In this document: positions 38,501 through 50,000 of the stretch, piece by piece
Layout of the letters: the number at the start of each line of letters is the position of its first letter
Position numbering within the stretch: the first letter of the stretch is position 1
Assembly: GCA_036583965.1 (NCBI GenBank)
Contig: JAZBQD010000015.1
Location: 26,882,310 to 26,946,309, forward strand
Origin: Prunella strophiata
Lineage: Eukaryota > Chordata > Aves > Passeriformes > Prunellidae
Direction of reading: 5' to 3'
DNA: 64,000 bases
Notes under the pieces: model-generated
Seen by the model: the letters and a program-made list of their open reading frames with translations, nothing else
What the model was told of the DNA's origin: nothing
Databases searched by the model: none
Made by a program: the position numbers and the translations under genes

Positions 38501-40535
38501 GAGATCTAGTCCCATGAAAAGGTCCCTTTCTTCACTGTCTGGTGGCATCACCTAAGCCCTTTTGTAAATTAATCCAAGTACTGAAGATCAGTGTAAGTGA
38601 CCAGGGGTCAAAACAACATGGGTTATATCCTAGATGAAGAAACCTCAGGACTGAAGCTTCTTCTTGAGTTGAGAGTAACAGATTTACAGAATGTCATTCT
38701 TTGGCAATTTTTATTGTTTAAGTTTTTTAATTTCATTTTAAATTTCATACTCTATATGAGAAGCCACGTAGGAAATCCTGTGCAGATTCTCTGCAAACAA
38801 AAAGGTATTTTAAGGCCACGGGTAAATTTCTTTTATTTTCTTTTTGCAGACAGGATGTATTATACATCCATTATTTTCTTCCTGGCCTCCTCACTAAGTT
38901 CAAGGCAGCCAAAAAAGTGCTCTGCTTTTAAATCCAAAGAGTAGTAGTACTAATTCACTTTTTAACAATAGGAAGCTATGCCAACTTTTTAAATGATCTT
39001 TCATTTAATTAGGAAAATTCATTGCAAAATCAGATTTGTGTCTTGAATTGAAAAGAAAATGAGTGCATATTTCTTATTTCATGGGATATCAGCTCTTCTG
39101 TCCTTCTTCATCCTTGCACAAACTTCCATATCAGAAAATGCATACTGTCTTAGAATAGACTCTGTAGTGTAGGCATTCACTAGTTATAATCTTCTATATG
39201 TCTTTCAAGTGTCATGCAATTCTTGAAAAATAACAATACACTTTAATAAAGACTCTGAACCACAAAAACCTTTAAAGTGTGCCAGGTAAAACCGTATTTG
39301 GGACTACAAAAACCAGAAGTGAGTGCTTTTGTAAAAACTCTGAACTGAATATTGCTGAGCTTTGTGTTTGAAAGTGAAATACTGTAAATACACTGCAGCA
39401 TCTTATATTTCCAAAGTAACACATCAGCAAAGCATCAGTATATTAATGAGTGTTTCACAGCTGCAGTATTATAACTGAAGAGCCAAGAAATACATTACAA
39501 AGACACATGGTTGAATAAAGAGATCTGTAAGGAGACATTTATCTATGTGAGGATCCAGTTCTCCTATACTTAATATATACAGTTTTTGAAGAAGTTGTGA
39601 CAAAAATTAGGGGATATTCAAATTCTGGGTTTTTACTCATAATTGAAATATCTTTTGAAACATGTATACATGAAAAAATTGCTTAAAAAATATTCCCCCC
39701 AAATTTAAAGGCAAATCTGTACTAGTGGTCAGATAACATCTGCTTACTTGATGTATCTTTTAATTTCCTCTCTCCTGAAAGTTATTTCTTTTTTTATTGC
39801 AGTTCAGGATCTAAGACACCAGATGACTTCACCAATATTGAATGACATCTGTTTACATTCAGTTTTTTAAATTTAAAATTTAGCACAGCCTTAAATACAT
39901 TGGGGAAACAATGTAAAGTCATAAATTAATTCTGAAAGTCAGGTATAGATATACAAATATTTTGTTAAATACACTTTTGGGTGTTTTTTCTTGATTACTC
40001 ACTTGTGCAGTTGCTCAGTGTCCAAACATCTCTGTCACTCTTCCTTCTTCCTCTCCATTCCCACACAAGTCTCTGTGCCCATTGCATCCCACTAGAAAAC
40101 TGTTCCTTTTCTTTTTCACCTTGTACTGGGTGATCTTACCTCCCTCCAATTGGACCATAAGACAGTTCTAAATGTAATAATTGGCATTACTTTTAATGAC
40201 TATAGTTATCTAGTTATAATTACTGCTATATGAAAGAGTTTATCATTTATAAAATTTTTAGAAGTACCTCACTTTCTCATCTAGCAGGCAAGTAATATAG
40301 TACAGAGCCATTTGCTACAAAGCTGTCTTAGATAGGTTACAAAAATACCTAAGTAGGAGGCTTCTACTTTCCTGTTCTTAACTTTTGTCTCCTTTTCTGC
40401 TGCCATATTATCAGGGATGGAAAATAAATGGTCTGTCCTAGGTAATTTAGAGAAATTCACGTAACCTTATTCCAAGTTGCTTAATATTTTTAACCTATTT
40501 TCTGCTTTTTCATTGTCATTTTATTAAGAATAATA
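35513..40535. other. Unique non-coding sequence with hairpins and T-tracts
   Basis: No gene was recognised. Contents are an 8-bp inverted repeat at 36077-36096, poly-T at 37202-37216 and 38233-38251, a 12-bp inverted repeat at 38086-38126, and strong acceptor-like sites ending at about 38849 and 39802 that lack good donors. Confidence 0.5.
38086..38126. repeat. Perfect 12-bp inverted repeat, 17-base loop
   Basis: ATTACAATGCAA at 38086-38097 pairs exactly with TTGCATTGTAAT at 38115-38126. A SOX-like ACAATTGTTATT follows about 60 bases later. The arm is too short for a microRNA precursor. Confidence 0.9.
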
Positions 40536-40639
40536 ATAATAAAAAAAAATCGAACCTTCTCTCAAAATCGTGACTGTAGAAAGGCATGTGTACAAATAAA
40601 GTGCAGAAGTTTCCAAATCAGAGACAAATGTATAATATT

Positions 40640-40890
40640 AATAATAATCTATAGCTTTCGGATCCAAAGCGTTTATGCTGTGTGCCCTCTTCATTTCTCC
40701 ATGTGATTAGATTCTCTCATTAGAATGAAAGCCATTTATCATCCTCAATGTACAGATAATGTGATGATTGATGGCTTTGCAACCAGCTGTATAATATGCA
40801 AATATGTGACTTTTTAATATTTTACAAAATGCAGTGTGCATGCATGGTTGCTTTAATCTCTTTAACACTCACATTATGAGCACGCCGTGT
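40640..40890. promoter_or_regulatory. Candidate conserved enhancer (PBX/HOX, E-box, POU octamer)
   Basis: This dense, low-repeat patch contains TGATTGATGG (PBX/HOX composite) at 40765-40774, CAGCTG (E-box) at 40784-40789, ATGCAAAT (POU octamer) at 40796-40803, several ATTA cores, and retained CpGs at about 40658-40670 and 40882-40887 in an otherwise CpG-poor window. The composition resembles known vertebrate conserved non-coding elements near developmental genes. Conservation is not testable here. Confidence 0.4.
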
Positions 40891-41211
40891 AACATTATCA
40901 CAGTAGGGCCACTGGACCCCCTCTTATCAAAACAGACATGATTCCAGTAACAATCCAGCATAAATATTTTTTGGGTTTTTTTCTATTGGAATTTTTGTAG
41001 TACACTTCAGTAGATGTTCTATAAATGGAATGTGTCTCCAGCACAGATGCAAAAAAACCATCATTACCATGAGTAGGATTCATTAAAATGTTCCATGTTA
41101 TTAAGATCCTACATACTTACATTTACTAAAGACTTGAATAATCCTGCTACCAGATAGGGGAGATGTTATGTTTCTCACCTTGCTTTTGCTGCTGATTTTT
41201 ATTTCCTATAG

Positions 41212-41311
41212 CAATGTGAGGAACAGATGCAAGGACTGCATAGAGGCAGTGAAATGAAGTTTGTGGCTGGGGGGAAGCAGCCACTGCCCCCAGCACAGGG
41301 AAGAGCTCTAG
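41212..41311 (+). other. Exon-like segment B (hypothetical)
   Basis: The upstream sequence has a CTGAT branch-like element and a pyrimidine-rich tract ending TTTCCTATAG. A donor CTAG/GTAAAG follows. The 100-base segment is notably more GC-rich than its surroundings. It is open from its first base, beginning QCEEQMQGLHRG and ending PLPPAQGRAL, and leaves one leftover base. Its entry phase fits the end of segment A, 17.6 kb upstream. No family is recognised. The donor is moderate and chance openness is about one in five for this length, so coding function is unproven. Confidence 0.22.
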
Positions 41312-42157
41312 GTAAAGCTTCACTCTGAAAGGGGAAGGAAGAGGAAGATTGCTTTATGGACCCCAGCCCTTAAGGAACTTGTGATTTTCATTTGGATTGG
41401 GAACTGGTAAGAAAACAGGAAGGTAGAAGTGCTGGAGAAGTCTCTTTCACATTTGTCACATCTCTGAGGTCCAGGAGAGGAGCCCACAAAAGACAAATGA
41501 TCCAGTCATGAGGAAATGCCTCTTATGATAGGCAAAACCTGTGCCATGCCCCAGCAGTCCTTCATCTTTGGTAAAAGGATTCTGGATATTCATCCTAGTT
41601 TTGTCCCATTTTACCTTGCATGGTTCATTCAAGTAATTTCAAAACAAAATTAAGAAGCAAATTAGCACCACAGACTAAATGTAATCATGGCTGCTAATGA
41701 ATTATTCCCTTCCCCTCTTTCATGTCTTTTTATTTTTTTTTATATTTTCTATTCAAACTCAGAAGCCCTCAACACACATATTCAAAATGGTTTTCTTTTA
41801 TGAAAATAACAGGAGTTTTATAAATTTTACTGAGCTTTACTACAGAACTTCCTCTGAGATTTCAAGAATCTGTATGTATTTTTAAGTATTTCAGACTCCC
41901 CTTTTTCTACAAGGAATTCTTCATGAGTTCTAGCTTTCTGTCAAAGAGGGAAATATTAGTCTCTCTTACTAGATGATGAAGCCTGCTTTTTATAGACATG
42001 GACATTTTGCTTTTGACTGATACTGCAAACTTCACTGTGACATTATTTGAACATCCACTTCTTTTGATGGGTAGAGACTTCCAGTTACAAGAGAATGGGG
42101 GACTGGTGGGACTCCCATGTGGCAGAGCCCTCTCAAAGGCTTGTTCTCTCACTGCAG
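41312..42157. other. Non-coding sequence
   Basis: No gene or repeat was recognised. A small open frame at 41697-41885 is AT-driven. Confidence 0.45.
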
Positions 42158-42245
42158 CAAGATCTACTTGAAACGATGTTTTGACACAAACATATCCCCA
42201 AATGTATATGTTGTACAAGAACACCTTGAAATTTCTTCTACTCAG
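42158..42245 (+). other. Exon-like segment C (hypothetical)
   Basis: A strong acceptor, TTGTTCTCTCACTGCAG, precedes and a strong donor, CTCAG/GTATGA, follows an 88-base segment. One frame is open, starting KIYLKRCFDTN and ending LEISSTQ. The other two frames contain stops. It enters with one leftover base and ends on a codon boundary, so it cannot follow segment A or B directly. No family is recognised. It may be an independent exon or a chance match. Confidence 0.2.
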
Positions 42246-42582
42246 GTATGAATATGACTTTCAAAGCTGTCAGTTACGTTCTCAAAGAAGAATCTGCCTC
42301 ACATACCCTGCTGTTCCTGTCAGAGCACACACAGGGTAGACAGGAAGATAGTGTGCTTAAAACCATTTCACCCCTCAAGGCAGTGACTCAGGCACCTTGC
42401 TTTCCTATTCAGTGACAGTAGAGCTACATTCAATCAAAAGCCTTGAAAAGTTTTTGCCCCGATTTCTCCAGATAATGTCTGGCTGGAGCCTTCTCTTAAG
42501 GGAGGACTAAGTAGGGATCTGTCTGTCACCAGAGGTTGAGATGGCTCTTGTCACCTCTGTTCCACCGAGAAATCCTTAGTCC

Positions 42583-42621
42583 TTGCACATGTGCAATAAT
42601 TAGCTAGCTTTGATGTCAAAG
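42583..42621. promoter_or_regulatory. Palindrome cluster with paired TCF/LEF-like sites
   Basis: Three dyads lie in 39 bases. TTGCACATGTGCAA (42583-42596) is a perfect 14-bp palindrome with a CACATGTG E-box core. It is followed by AGCTAGCT, then CTTTGA and TCAAAG facing each other across two bases (42608-42621), an inverted pair of TCF/LEF-like cores. Function is inferred. Confidence 0.35.
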
Positions 42622-43547
42622 GATTATTCACTGGCACTGGATACTTTGTGAAGCTTGTGGTGGATGGTTATCACATCTGTAACTTTACCAGCTACTCTTC
42701 ATCCTCAGAGCTTTGTGGACGGGTCTGCACACCTGAGCCTGTGACTTCCCACACTTATCCCAATTCCATATCACTTACCTCTCACCAACACTGTCTTTAT
42801 CTGCTGCTTTCTGAAGAGCATGAAAAAAGTGAAGAGTGAAGAAAACAGAAGTGCAAGAATCTGGTATTCTCATATTTTTCCAAGTAAGTGTCTATATTCA
42901 CCCTAAGGACATGGGACACTGCAGAGCTGTCAGTCTTTCATGGTTTGCAGGATCCCTTGTTTATGTGTGGTTTTACCTCCAGGTGGACAATGTGTAATAA
43001 TCAATACTATGTCTTTTTCTTAAAAGGGTAACCTGGCCTTCACAAAGGAAAAAAAAAGGAAAGAAGAAAAAAGACTCATGAACGGGCAAAATGACTTAGG
43101 GTTGAACCACTTTAACTGATCATTTACTTTTCTGCAAGGTCTTCAGCAATTCTGATTTGTCTGTGTTGCAAGGAAAGGCTTTTCTACACTTTCCTATCAC
43201 TCGCAAATTGAGCATGTAAGCTGGACACTGCACTTCTTACAGCCTGAGAATGACATCATCCAAACCCTCATTCTTCTACACTGCTTTTGTGCTAGATATG
43301 TCATTCTAAAACCAAGAACAGCAATGTGACATCTTTGCATATTTCTTGTTCCTCTTACTGACCTTGTGAGAGTGGTGGCAAATTTGTAAAATTTTGCAAT
43401 CTTTTATGTTTTGCTTAGCCCTACCTATAAGTACACTCTCTATTTTACTTAACAATAACTATGAGATCTATAGTCTTAGCAGGTCATCAGATATTACAGC
43501 AGATATTATATTTTTTTCTTACAAAACCAAATGACATATATGCTTAT
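42622..43547. other. Non-coding sequence
   Basis: No gene was recognised. On the minus strand a 32-base exon-like segment at 42779-42810 has a good acceptor and a strong GTAAGTGA donor but is too short to support. Confidence 0.45.
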
Positions 43548-43760
43548 TAAAGAAAAAAAACCCAAAAAACAAAAAACAAACAAATAAACAACAAAAAAAA
43601 AACCAAAACCAAAAAAAAACCAAAAAAAATAAAACCAATGCAAAATGAACCCAAACAACAAAAAAACCAAACCAAAACAACTCACCAAACAATGAAATAA
43701 TAAATGGGGAAAAAAAAAACCAAAAACCAAATGAGCCACAAACCAAGAAAACACCAACCC
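43548..43760. repeat. A/C-rich low-complexity tract
   Basis: About 210 bases of AAACC- and AAAAC-type units. On the minus strand it yields Phe/Trp/Leu-rich open frames (43506-43757 and overlapping) that are artefacts. Confidence 0.95.
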
Positions 43761-43884
43761 TCTATTTTTTTTTTTTTAATTTTAACTGGAACATTTGTGA
43801 ATAAACATGCAACTGTACCCTTATAATTTAGAAGGTACAGCATAACCCCTTCATCCTTTGATCAAGACTTAAAAGGGGAAACCC

Positions 43885-43905
43885 TTATTTATTTATTTAT
43901 TTATT
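43885..43905. repeat. (TTTA)n microsatellite
   Basis: About five copies of the tetranucleotide. Confidence 0.95.
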
Positions 43906-44051
43906 CTATTTTATAATTCAGTGACTGTTTCCCAAGGGATGGTACATTGAAATAATGCTGATTAGACTGTGACCTACTAAGGAAACTGACTACAGGTAAC
44001 AGAAAAATGACCTGTGTGCTTTCTCCCTTTTTCAGTATAAAGCAGAGATGC

Positions 44052-44053
<2 letters not shown>

Positions 44054-44090
<37 letters not shown>
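44054..44090. repeat. Poly-T tract, 37 bases
   Basis: This is the longest homopolymer in the window, followed by AATAAAA. No retrotransposon body was recognised on either side. Its length may be inexact in the assembly. Confidence 0.95.
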
Positions 44091-44094
<4 letters not shown>

Positions 44095-47000
44095 AAATAC
44101 TCTGCATCATAATGCAAAGCAGCATGTAAAACCTGTTTTCTTATACAGGGATCACTACAGATGAAACTGATTCCAGAACAGTTGTTTTCCTAGTTAGGTC
44201 GTTTCACTTTCATGACACAAAATAATGAACAGCATTTACTCGCACTGCAACAGTTTTCTGGACATTGAAAAAAACCAGAATTTCCTCCTTTCTGCAAAAA
44301 ATATGTTTATAACACACATATATATATAATAGTGCTTTCCTAGAATAAATTTTTTTAGAATACTGTGCATTAATTTACATTACTATTTTTCAAATGACAG
44401 CTCCAAACTGATCAAAGCAGTTATAATGAGGGTGGCAGCACAATGTCAGGCATGAATTACTGAGATAAATGAAACTACAGAAACTTTGATGAAGACAGAA
44501 GAGTACCAAAGATGGTGAGGAAAGGCTGGACACCAAACTCACAGACCTGAAGCTCTTTTCTTTGGTCCCTGTACAGGGGACAGAGAAGATAGCAGTAGCA
44601 TCAAGGTACAGAGAACAAGGCCAGTTGGAAGAGGGAGACAAGACTGATGGGAGGACAGCACTATCTAAAGTTCTGCAAATGCCATAACCTATTTGGAAGT
44701 CTTACAAAGATCAAAGACTCTCATATGGAAGATGTCTAAAAACTTTTACTACAAATATTGATGAAAAAAATTGAACTCAAACCATATAATGATTTAAAGT
44801 ATTATTGATTGATAAAGACAAATGCACAGTTTACCTTCTTTATAACTCAAATTAAATATCAATTATTAATTACATAATAACAGATTATTTGTAATACCAT
44901 AGCCATTTAAAGCCTGATAAGAGAAGGATGAATTTGCCCTTCTAAGTCATTAACCCTATAGAGCCCTGTCACCCTCCTGTATCATTTTCATATGCTCCAT
45001 CTTCTTGATCATGAACTAAAAACTACTATTTTGCTTAAACTAAAAAGAGGAGGTAAAACATTCAGAAATGTGTGTAAAGTCAGATTTTTATTAAGATAAT
45101 TTTATTCTGTGAACTTTAGGTAAATTGAAAAATATTTAAAAAATTGAAAAATATTTAAATACTATGACTCCAAGCCCATTTTATTTACTAATATTATTTT
45201 GATAAATGTGCCTTTCTTATTTGTCCTGAGATAAGTGGCAATTACAGGAAATGCATTTACTTTTGACCATCATTTGAGATCATTCATTAACCTAAATTTC
45301 CCATTGCCCACTTTCAGCTGAGATTAGATTTTAAATTCAACTATTGTTTTAGCACATGTAACATTTAAATTTCCTTCAGAACTCCTTTATTTAGTAACTA
45401 CCAACACAAGATTTTGCCTCTTGCTTGAGTTTCAGAATACCCAGAGTCTTAATTCAGTATTATTTCTAATTGGAACTGTTACAATAATAACAGTTGAGTC
45501 TTAAATTCTCCCAAGATCTTCTGAACAATTTTTTATAGGCAGTCTAGAATGCTGTGACTTTCTTCATTTATCCATTGATTTATATTGTAAACCACCAGAT
45601 GCTAAAGAGAACTCGAGCCAACTCAGAAATGTATGTAACTTTAGGTTAAAATAAAATTCAGAACTTAAGATATGCCATGCTTACTTTTTAAACAGCTCCT
45701 ACTCTTCCTCTTCTTCTTAAAGTGGATAAATTCACTTTCAGGCCCAACTGACCTGATGTGATCTATTATTAGTCAGAATATCTGCATGGATATAGGGAGA
45801 GGTCTTCAGGAACCACATTCAACATGGTGGTGTTTGGAGGTCATTGAACATAGATTTTAAATTCTTAGCTGTGTTTTCAAGCATATATTATTCTATTGAT
45901 TTGACTCCCTATCTCTATTAGTCTGTCACTCTGCATTAATGATGATAAACCAGTATAACAATATGAAAATTGGCCTCCAAGGTACCTTGTTCAGATTGGA
46001 TTTGGCTATCTGTAATCTTAAAATTAGGGACAAACCAATAATTGAGTAATTCAGATTACTTCTATCTTTAGCTAGGGCAGAGTCATGATAGTATTTAGCA
46101 TTATAATAAACCTTCACTATCTGTATATAGAATTTAAACTCTGTGTGAATTTAAAGAGATTTAGTTAATCCAAAATTAGACAATGAAAGAGATAAAAACA
46201 TAGCTATTTTTTTTTTAAAACACATCTTACAAAATGTAATTAATAGGTAAGGCTATGCCTTCTCAGAAATTTTAAATTCTAGCTGCAACGTTATTTGGGC
46301 AAGGCATGATAAACAGTGGAATTCCTCTCCCTTGTCTCAAAGTTCAAAAGTGAGGTAATTTTTGGGTATTCACGCTGTGTTATGTGTAATATTTCTGTCC
46401 TGCATCCTAAAAACCAGACTACCAATTTGAAATTCTTCAAGTTGTGTCTTATATCAAATTATAGGATTATACCATCTTTTCATCTATTCATCCTAATACT
46501 ACCATCTTCCACTCCTAGTGAAAGTCACTGAAGTTCATGGGACTATAATAGTGAGTAAGGTTTATTCTTTTTAGGAAGAAAATCTCCAAATTATTAGTCC
46601 TACAAGTGTTAATTTCTTATCCTGTTTTTTTATTTCTTCTCTTTTTCTGTTGCTTCTGATGCTCTTTCAACTTAGAGGTCTAGAAATAATATCAAAATGT
46701 TTGAAGATAATACTACAGCAAAATCTATAGGAATGCAGATAAAAATTGCAACCTGGAAACAAAATAAGAAAGAAAGGGTGCTTGTGTTCCTCTCACTAGA
46801 GTTGTTGATATGGGCACTGACAAGTCTGCTTAAGGCTTCTGAAAACCAGCCCAACAATTTCTGTTGCAATGTAACATAAAAACATCTATGATGCTAGGTG
46901 CCTTGTTCAGTCATGAGACTTCTGCCAGGACATTGCTCCATGGTGTCCATGCCCATCAGAATATCAGCCCCAGCCTGCAGTGAATCAACCATCCCAGATG

Positions 47001-50000
47001 AGCAGTTTTATTCCACCTTCAGGCTTCTAAGAGGACACTCCACTCCATCTGTGTCAAAACTAAGAGCATGAACCCTATGGATTCCTGAGATATGTCAATA
47101 GTAACCAAGCACCAGTTGAACTGTTCACCATCTTTTGAGCCTGGCAGTTTAGGCAATTTTCCACCCACTTTATACCTCATTTATGCAGATGTCACCAATT
47201 GGGATATATATAAGTATGCTGTGGGAGATCGTGCTTTAAGGCTTGTGAATATATCACGTCTCCTGTGCATTTTCCTGCATGTTACTATAAAATGTGGCCC
47301 ACTCATGCACTCAGATTTCTCCTAAAACTGAACTGCTGTTGAAATCACCTTCCCTCAGTTTTAAAAGGCTGAAAATTATCCATAGAGAGAACCAACTGTA
47401 CAGGTCCTATTCTGTAAAAATTACAAAAGTCCTTAATGCTTTTAATAAAATTCAATAATGTAAATAATAGCAATTAATTTAATGATTTTAAAGTCTAAAA
47501 TAATTCAAACTAGTATAAAAGTTTTTAAAAATAACCCTTTGCAGCACTACCGCTGTCCTGCTTCCTGGCTTACATCACTCTCTTGTCATTCTGCATTCCA
47601 GACTTTACTTCATCTGCCAGGATCTTACAGAGCTCCCACAAAGAGCCTGACATTTTGCCTTTTCTGCTCAGCTTTTGCCAGTCAACCCTATTCCTTGTCG
47701 GAACACTGTGAATGCACTTTGCAAATAGTTGGGTAGTGTCAGGCAGAGTGCAATCGTGAGATTGACTGCTTCCTCCCCTCCAGAAAAGCCTGCAATTGTG
47801 CCAAGTGTAACTGTTTGCCTACTTGTCTTACAGCCCATCTATCACTCCCTTGGTGTGGGACAGCATGAAAACTGTCAGATAATGACTGAGCCAGGGCACT
47901 TTTATCACCCCTGGGAAAACACCTGTCAGCTGTTATGTACAACCCAAAGTTCAGTAAGCAAGACGACAAGGAAGGCAAGAGAATCAAGAGGAAAGCTAGT
48001 TTGTGGCTGTCAGAAAGCAGGCTGGCCAGAAATCATTGCTAGCTGTGGCAATCAGTGTCTGAATTGGCAGTTGTTTAGTGTTTGGACTGTTCAGATGCAT
48101 CTTGCTGGTAGACTTGGATGTGTTCAGTGAGTCGAGTGACTTCAATCACATTTTTTTTCTGCTGTACTGTCATTTGGAGAAGCATAATTTCCAAGGACTG
48201 ATGGGTGGGAAATGACAAAGCATTATTGGGCAGTTTGGAAATCCTAACAAGCAGATGGGTATTTTGCTACCTGCATAACTGAACATTCCATCTTCTTTAT
48301 TAAAAAGAGAAGAAAAGCTTTAAATGAAAACAAAACCCAGGTTAAAATGTAGGAAATAGAAATAAGAAAGACTACATATTCAAAGAATTCAGAAAAGTAA
48401 GATACCTTTTCCCTTTTCCTGGGAAGACAAAGAAATTGTTCACAATTTAAACGAGGTTTTTTATCTCTTTTCCTTTAAAATATACATAAAAATCAATGAT
48501 GTAGAATTGATATTTAGGCATTCTGTCAAAGTTTTACTTAGAATTAAACTTTGAACATGGTCTTAATTCTGCAGAATGTTTTCTGCATGAGAAAGTTATT
48601 TGCTAGCTGTGGCATGCATGAAGAACACACATTGAATAAAATCTTTCCAGTTCATTACAAGACCATCTAAGGCACTACAGAACCATTTATGCAGAGACAA
48701 TAGGACAACTGTATTGCTAGGCAATTGTCGCCAAAAAATAATTTTCATCTGAGGTTGACTACCCACTTATCTAGGCCATGGGGACAAATAAAATGATGGT
48801 CCTTACTCAGAGCAGTTCAGGGTCGATTAAGGGCATGCAAAAAGTAGAAGTGAGACAGCGTCTTCCTCAGAATCACCCCACAGATAAGAGACAGAGGGAG
48901 GGTTATAAGCATGACTTAAACAGCCTTTTAAGTCGCTAAAACTACTTCCCAGAACAGCCACAATCTGGAGTACAACACTTAGCCAGATGTTGGGGAAGCA
49001 TGGATAATGACCGTAAAAATGGGCTGCTAATAAGCTGAGCATGAGCTTTTCCTGACAAATGAGCTGTTAGGAAGCGAGAGCTTGCAGCAGGTGAAGTTTT
49101 TTTGAACTGAAAGTTGAGGTAGCCAAAGTGCTCTCTGTCAGTACAGGATGCTGCCTGGGGGGCTGCAGACAGCACAAATGTCTCTCTTCCTGATGGCCTC
49201 TTCAAAACAAAAAAAATTCAGATGACTAAACGTTAGGATGATGAAACAAAAATTTGTTTCTGTTTTAAATTTTAAGCTTTCTTATCTTCTGCAATGCAGA
49301 GGATTTCTGGCTCCATTTGTGTTTGGAACAGTGATAGGTTTCAGAGTGATTGTCCCCACTTAGCATGTGGTGGCTCAGTCCACAGACTGGTTCTTGCTTG
49401 TGGTAACCAAGCCTCTTTGGGAGAAAGCTGAAATGTGAGCTCTGCTCCAAGCATGCACCAAATGTTTTCCCATACCTAATGAGGACAGAGGCTGAACAAA
49501 AGAAGAGTCCTTCAGATGGCTTCAATCATGTGTTGTCAGTGGCAAACTGAATTTTGGCTGGAGCAAATCCCCAAATTTCAGACACAGAAAATACAAGAAT
49601 TGTAGTGCCAACTGCTTTGATTAGTGGTCCATTTCTGTTTTGCCAAATGCTTCTTAATATAGATGAAACTTTATTATACATTAAAAGAAAAATCCCTTTT
49701 CTAAAGTCTCAAGTCTGCTAAATTTTGAGCAAGGGATAAGAGAGAGTGGGGTACAGAAGTATGTTGTGGAGAGACCTATTGAAATCTGGGGAATAATTTT
49801 CCTCCTGACTACCAAATAAGTTTTCCTTACAAATGCAGTTAGCAAAACTATAACAACTGGCATTTCCTTAAATATTATGGTTAAGATTAAAAAAATTGAA
49901 TATATGATTGGGACTTTACATGTATGAATAGGCCCTTTTACTTGTCACCTTACTTCTGCCTGCAAGAAGCCTTCTGTACTTGGCTTCATTTTAACACTTG

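Noticed and set aside
43506..43757. Minus-strand open frames of 75-83 codons rich in Phe, Trp and Leu, resembling a membrane protein
   Set aside because: They translate an A/C-rich low-complexity tract in two frames at once, so the hydrophobicity is a composition artefact.
47729..48130. 133-codon plus-strand open frame with acceptor- and donor-like sites inside
   Set aside because: The donor is only moderate, its phase fits none of the other exon-like segments, and no family is recognised.
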